NCBI GenBank assembly: GCA_002813285.1
Contig: PHTZ01000001.1
Coordinates: forward strand, 1,487,501 to 1,551,500
Direction of reading: 5' to 3'
Length of the DNA: 64,000 nucleotides
Source of the DNA: Flavobacteriaceae bacterium MAR_2009_75
GTDB lineage: Bacteria > Bacteroidota > Bacteroidia > Flavobacteriales > Flavobacteriaceae
Below are positions 62,771 through 64,000 of this stretch, piece by piece. The notes under the pieces were generated by a model. That model saw only the letters and a list, made by a program, of their open reading frames with translations, was not told the origin of the DNA and did no database searches. The translations under genes and the position numbers were made by a program. Numbering within the stretch: position 1 is the first letter of the stretch; every line of letters starts with the position of its first letter.

Positions 62771-63619
62771 ATGAAAATTGCGGTCACTGCAGCAAACGGA
62801 CAATTAGGATTATCGATAATAAATGCCCTAAAGAAAGAAACAGAAAGAGCGAATATAGTGGGAATAGTTCGGTCTCCGGAAAAAGCTGCCCACCTTGAAA
62901 TTGAGCTTAGAAAAGGAGATTACAATAACAAAAATGAATTCGAGGAAGCCTTAAAAGGCATCGATAGATTGCTCCTCATTTCTGGGATGGATGACCCAAA
63001 AAAAAGAATACAACAACATAGGAATGTAATTGAAGCTGCAAAAGAAAATGGTGTCGCCAAAATTGTTTATACCAGTATTATCGGTTCGGAAACTGAAACC
63101 GCATTTAGCACGGTTGTAAAGAGCAATCGCCAGACCGAAAAAGATGTGAAAAATTCTGGAATGGATTGGGCTATCGGCCGAAACGGAATTTACCTTGAAC
63201 CTGACATCGAGTACATAGATTCGTACGTCAAAGATGGGGAAATCAGAAATTGTGCAGGCGATGGAAAGTGTGGTTATACCAGCAGAGACGAATTAGGCTA
63301 TGCTTATGCTCAAATGCTGCTACAAGACGAGTATTTAAACCAAACCTATAATTTATTGGGCGAGCCTATAACGCAAACTCAATTAGCCGAATACATGAAC
63401 CAAGTCTTCAATACCGATTTAAAATATACCCAAGTTCCGGTAGATGAATATGAAAAGGAAAGAAAAGCTGAATTAGGTGATTTTATAGGAACAATTATTG
63501 GAGGTATTTATGAGGGAATAAAAAAAGGCTTTAACGATGTGCCCTCTGACTATGAAAAAATAGCGAAAAGACCCCATAAGTCTGTTCTTGAAATTATGCA
63601 AGAATTTAAGAAAGGCTAA
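62771..63619 (+). CDS. NmrA/QOR2-type NAD(P)-binding SDR protein
   Basis: A 282-residue atypical short-chain dehydrogenase. The NAD(P) motif is KIAVTAANGQLGLSII (about 2-17), in place of the usual GxxGxxG. KIVYTSIIGSETETAFS and the DWAIGRNGIYLEP block match the NmrA/QorB group, which reduces quinones or senses redox state. It lacks the classical SDR Tyr-x3-Lys. No neighbour clarifies the substrate. Confidence 0.85.
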   Translation: MKIAVTAANGQLGLSIINALKKETERANIVGIVRSPEKAAHLEIELRKGDYNNKNEFEEALKGIDRLLLISGMDDPKKRIQQHRNVIEAAKENGVAKIVYTSIIGSETETAFSTVVKSNRQTEKDVKNSGMDWAIGRNGIYLEPDIEYIDSYVKDGEIRNCAGDGKCGYTSRDELGYAYAQMLLQDEYLNQTYNLLGEPITQTQLAEYMNQVFNTDLKYTQVPVDEYEKERKAELGDFIGTIIGGIYEGIKKGFNDVPSDYEKIAKRPHKSVLEIMQEFKKG

Positions 63620-63719
63620 AATTACACCCTGATTAGAGCATAACTCGCACCAAGTCGTTAAGAGTTAGAAAATATAATATCATGTATCAAAAGTTTGGCA
63701 AGAAATCTACATTCCCATG

Positions 63720-64000
63720 CTAAAAGGGATAGCCAATTGCAAAATTGAAAATTAGGTTGTCGTCACCTCCCCCAAAAAATGGAGTACGGCTTCGTTCACC
63801 TTCGGGAAGGTAGGGTACTCTTATCGGTGATGCCAGATCGAGCCGAATTACAAAGCTTTGAATATCTACACGCAAACCGAAGCCCACACCAACACCCAGT
63901 TCTTTTGCCCAGTCTTTACCAAATTTACCTTCTGTCTGTAAGCGCTCGTTGAAGGTTATGCCTTCTTCTGATTCTCCTTCGGGAATATCGGCTTCAGTAG
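63720..64000 (-). CDS. BamA/TamA-like outer-membrane beta-barrel protein, C-terminal part
   Basis: Only the last 93 codons are in the window; the gene continues beyond base 64000. The sequence (LGVGVGFGLRVDIQSFVIRL, DLASPIRVPYLPEG, FNFAIGYPF then TAG at 63722-63720) shows alternating beta strands and a final Phe, the typical end of a BAM-assembled barrel. The layout fits the C-terminus of BamA/TamA-type surface-antigen proteins. The full identity needs the rest of the gene. Confidence 0.75.
   Translation of the reverse strand, partial: TEADIPEGESEEGITFNERLQTEGKFGKDWAKELGVGVGFGLRVDIQSFVIRLDLASPIRVPYLPEGERSRTPFFGGGDDNLIFNFAIGYPF

Noticed and set aside
1-64000. CRISPR arrays, insertion sequences, integrases, phage genes, rRNA genes
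   Set aside because: No regularly spaced repeats, transposase or integrase motifs, or rRNA sequence were seen; only one tRNA is present.

Overview
The window comes from a member of the Bacteroidota, most likely a marine Flavobacteriaceae of the Maribacter/Zobellia/Arenibacter type. The evidence is SusC/SusD outer-membrane uptake pairs, an ECF sigma/FecR pair, BlaI-M56 pairs, many proteins with Bacteroidota-typical DUFs (DUF4407, DUF4230, DUF4260, DUF1080), promoters of the TTG-N(17-23)-TAnnTTTG class, weak Shine-Dalgarno sites, AT-rich spacers, a sulfatase and a vanadium haloperoxidase-like protein. The genus is inference. I see no rRNA, CRISPR array, IS element or phage. One tRNA-Leu(TAG) is present.

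Layout. 0-2.7 kb: 3'-truncated SusC-like receptor on the minus strand, behind a 586-bp regulatory gap holding a LacI-type operator. 3.3-5.6 kb: siroheme-pathway dehydrogenase and a secreted type-B carboxylesterase. 5.7-20.7 kb: the main accessory region. It holds an ECF sigma factor divergent from a FecR anti-sigma, an STN-containing SusC, SusD, a Tat-type Gfo/Idh/MocA oxidoreductase, two DUF1080 (3-keto-glycoside hydrolase family) proteins, a SUMF1-fold protein, an M81 protein, an MFS transporter and a cytoplasmic Gfo/Idh/MocA oxidoreductase, closed by a strong bidirectional terminator next to the tRNA. It reads as a sigma/anti-sigma-controlled uptake locus for a glycoside that is oxidised and then cleaved as a keto-sugar. 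21-23 kb: M20 dipeptidase and PhnA-type protein. 23.2-27.6 kb: BlaI/M56 module 1, a DUF4407 membrane protein and an Hpt protein.

28-38 kb (minus): a housekeeping run with a YdjM-type hydrolase, a membrane-anchored MutS-like ATPase, MmcQ, GNAT, Dabb, DUF4230, DUF4260, a cyclase, HemW, a four-helix-bundle cassette inserted between hemW and ruvC, RuvC, a lipoprotein and a TPR protein. 38-43 kb: S41 peptidase and BlaI/M56 module 2, whose M56 protein carries two TonB C-terminal-like domains. 43-49 kb: DUF456 protein, serine hydrolase, nitroreductase, homogentisate dioxygenase, three tiny hydrophilic or membrane ORFs and a type II NADH dehydrogenase.

49-55 kb (plus): vanadium haloperoxidase-like protein, truncated globin, membrane-anchored GltB-like FMN/Fe-S protein, and a second secreted Gfo/Idh/MocA enzyme with a beta-propeller partner. 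55-58 kb (minus): universal stress protein, DUF1801 protein and a sulfatase. 58.4-60.4 kb: a translationally coupled sugar nucleotidyltransferase/sugar kinase pair. 60.5-63.6 kb: small lipoprotein, an unrecognised protein, LLM flavin oxidoreductase and NmrA-type SDR. The right edge cuts a beta-barrel outer-membrane protein.

The observations most worth following are the 5.7-20.7 kb oxidative glycoside locus, the two M56 receptors carrying parts resembling the TonB/ExbD machinery under two different tandem operators that overlap their promoters, and the four-helix-bundle cassette bounded by imperfect inverted repeats.
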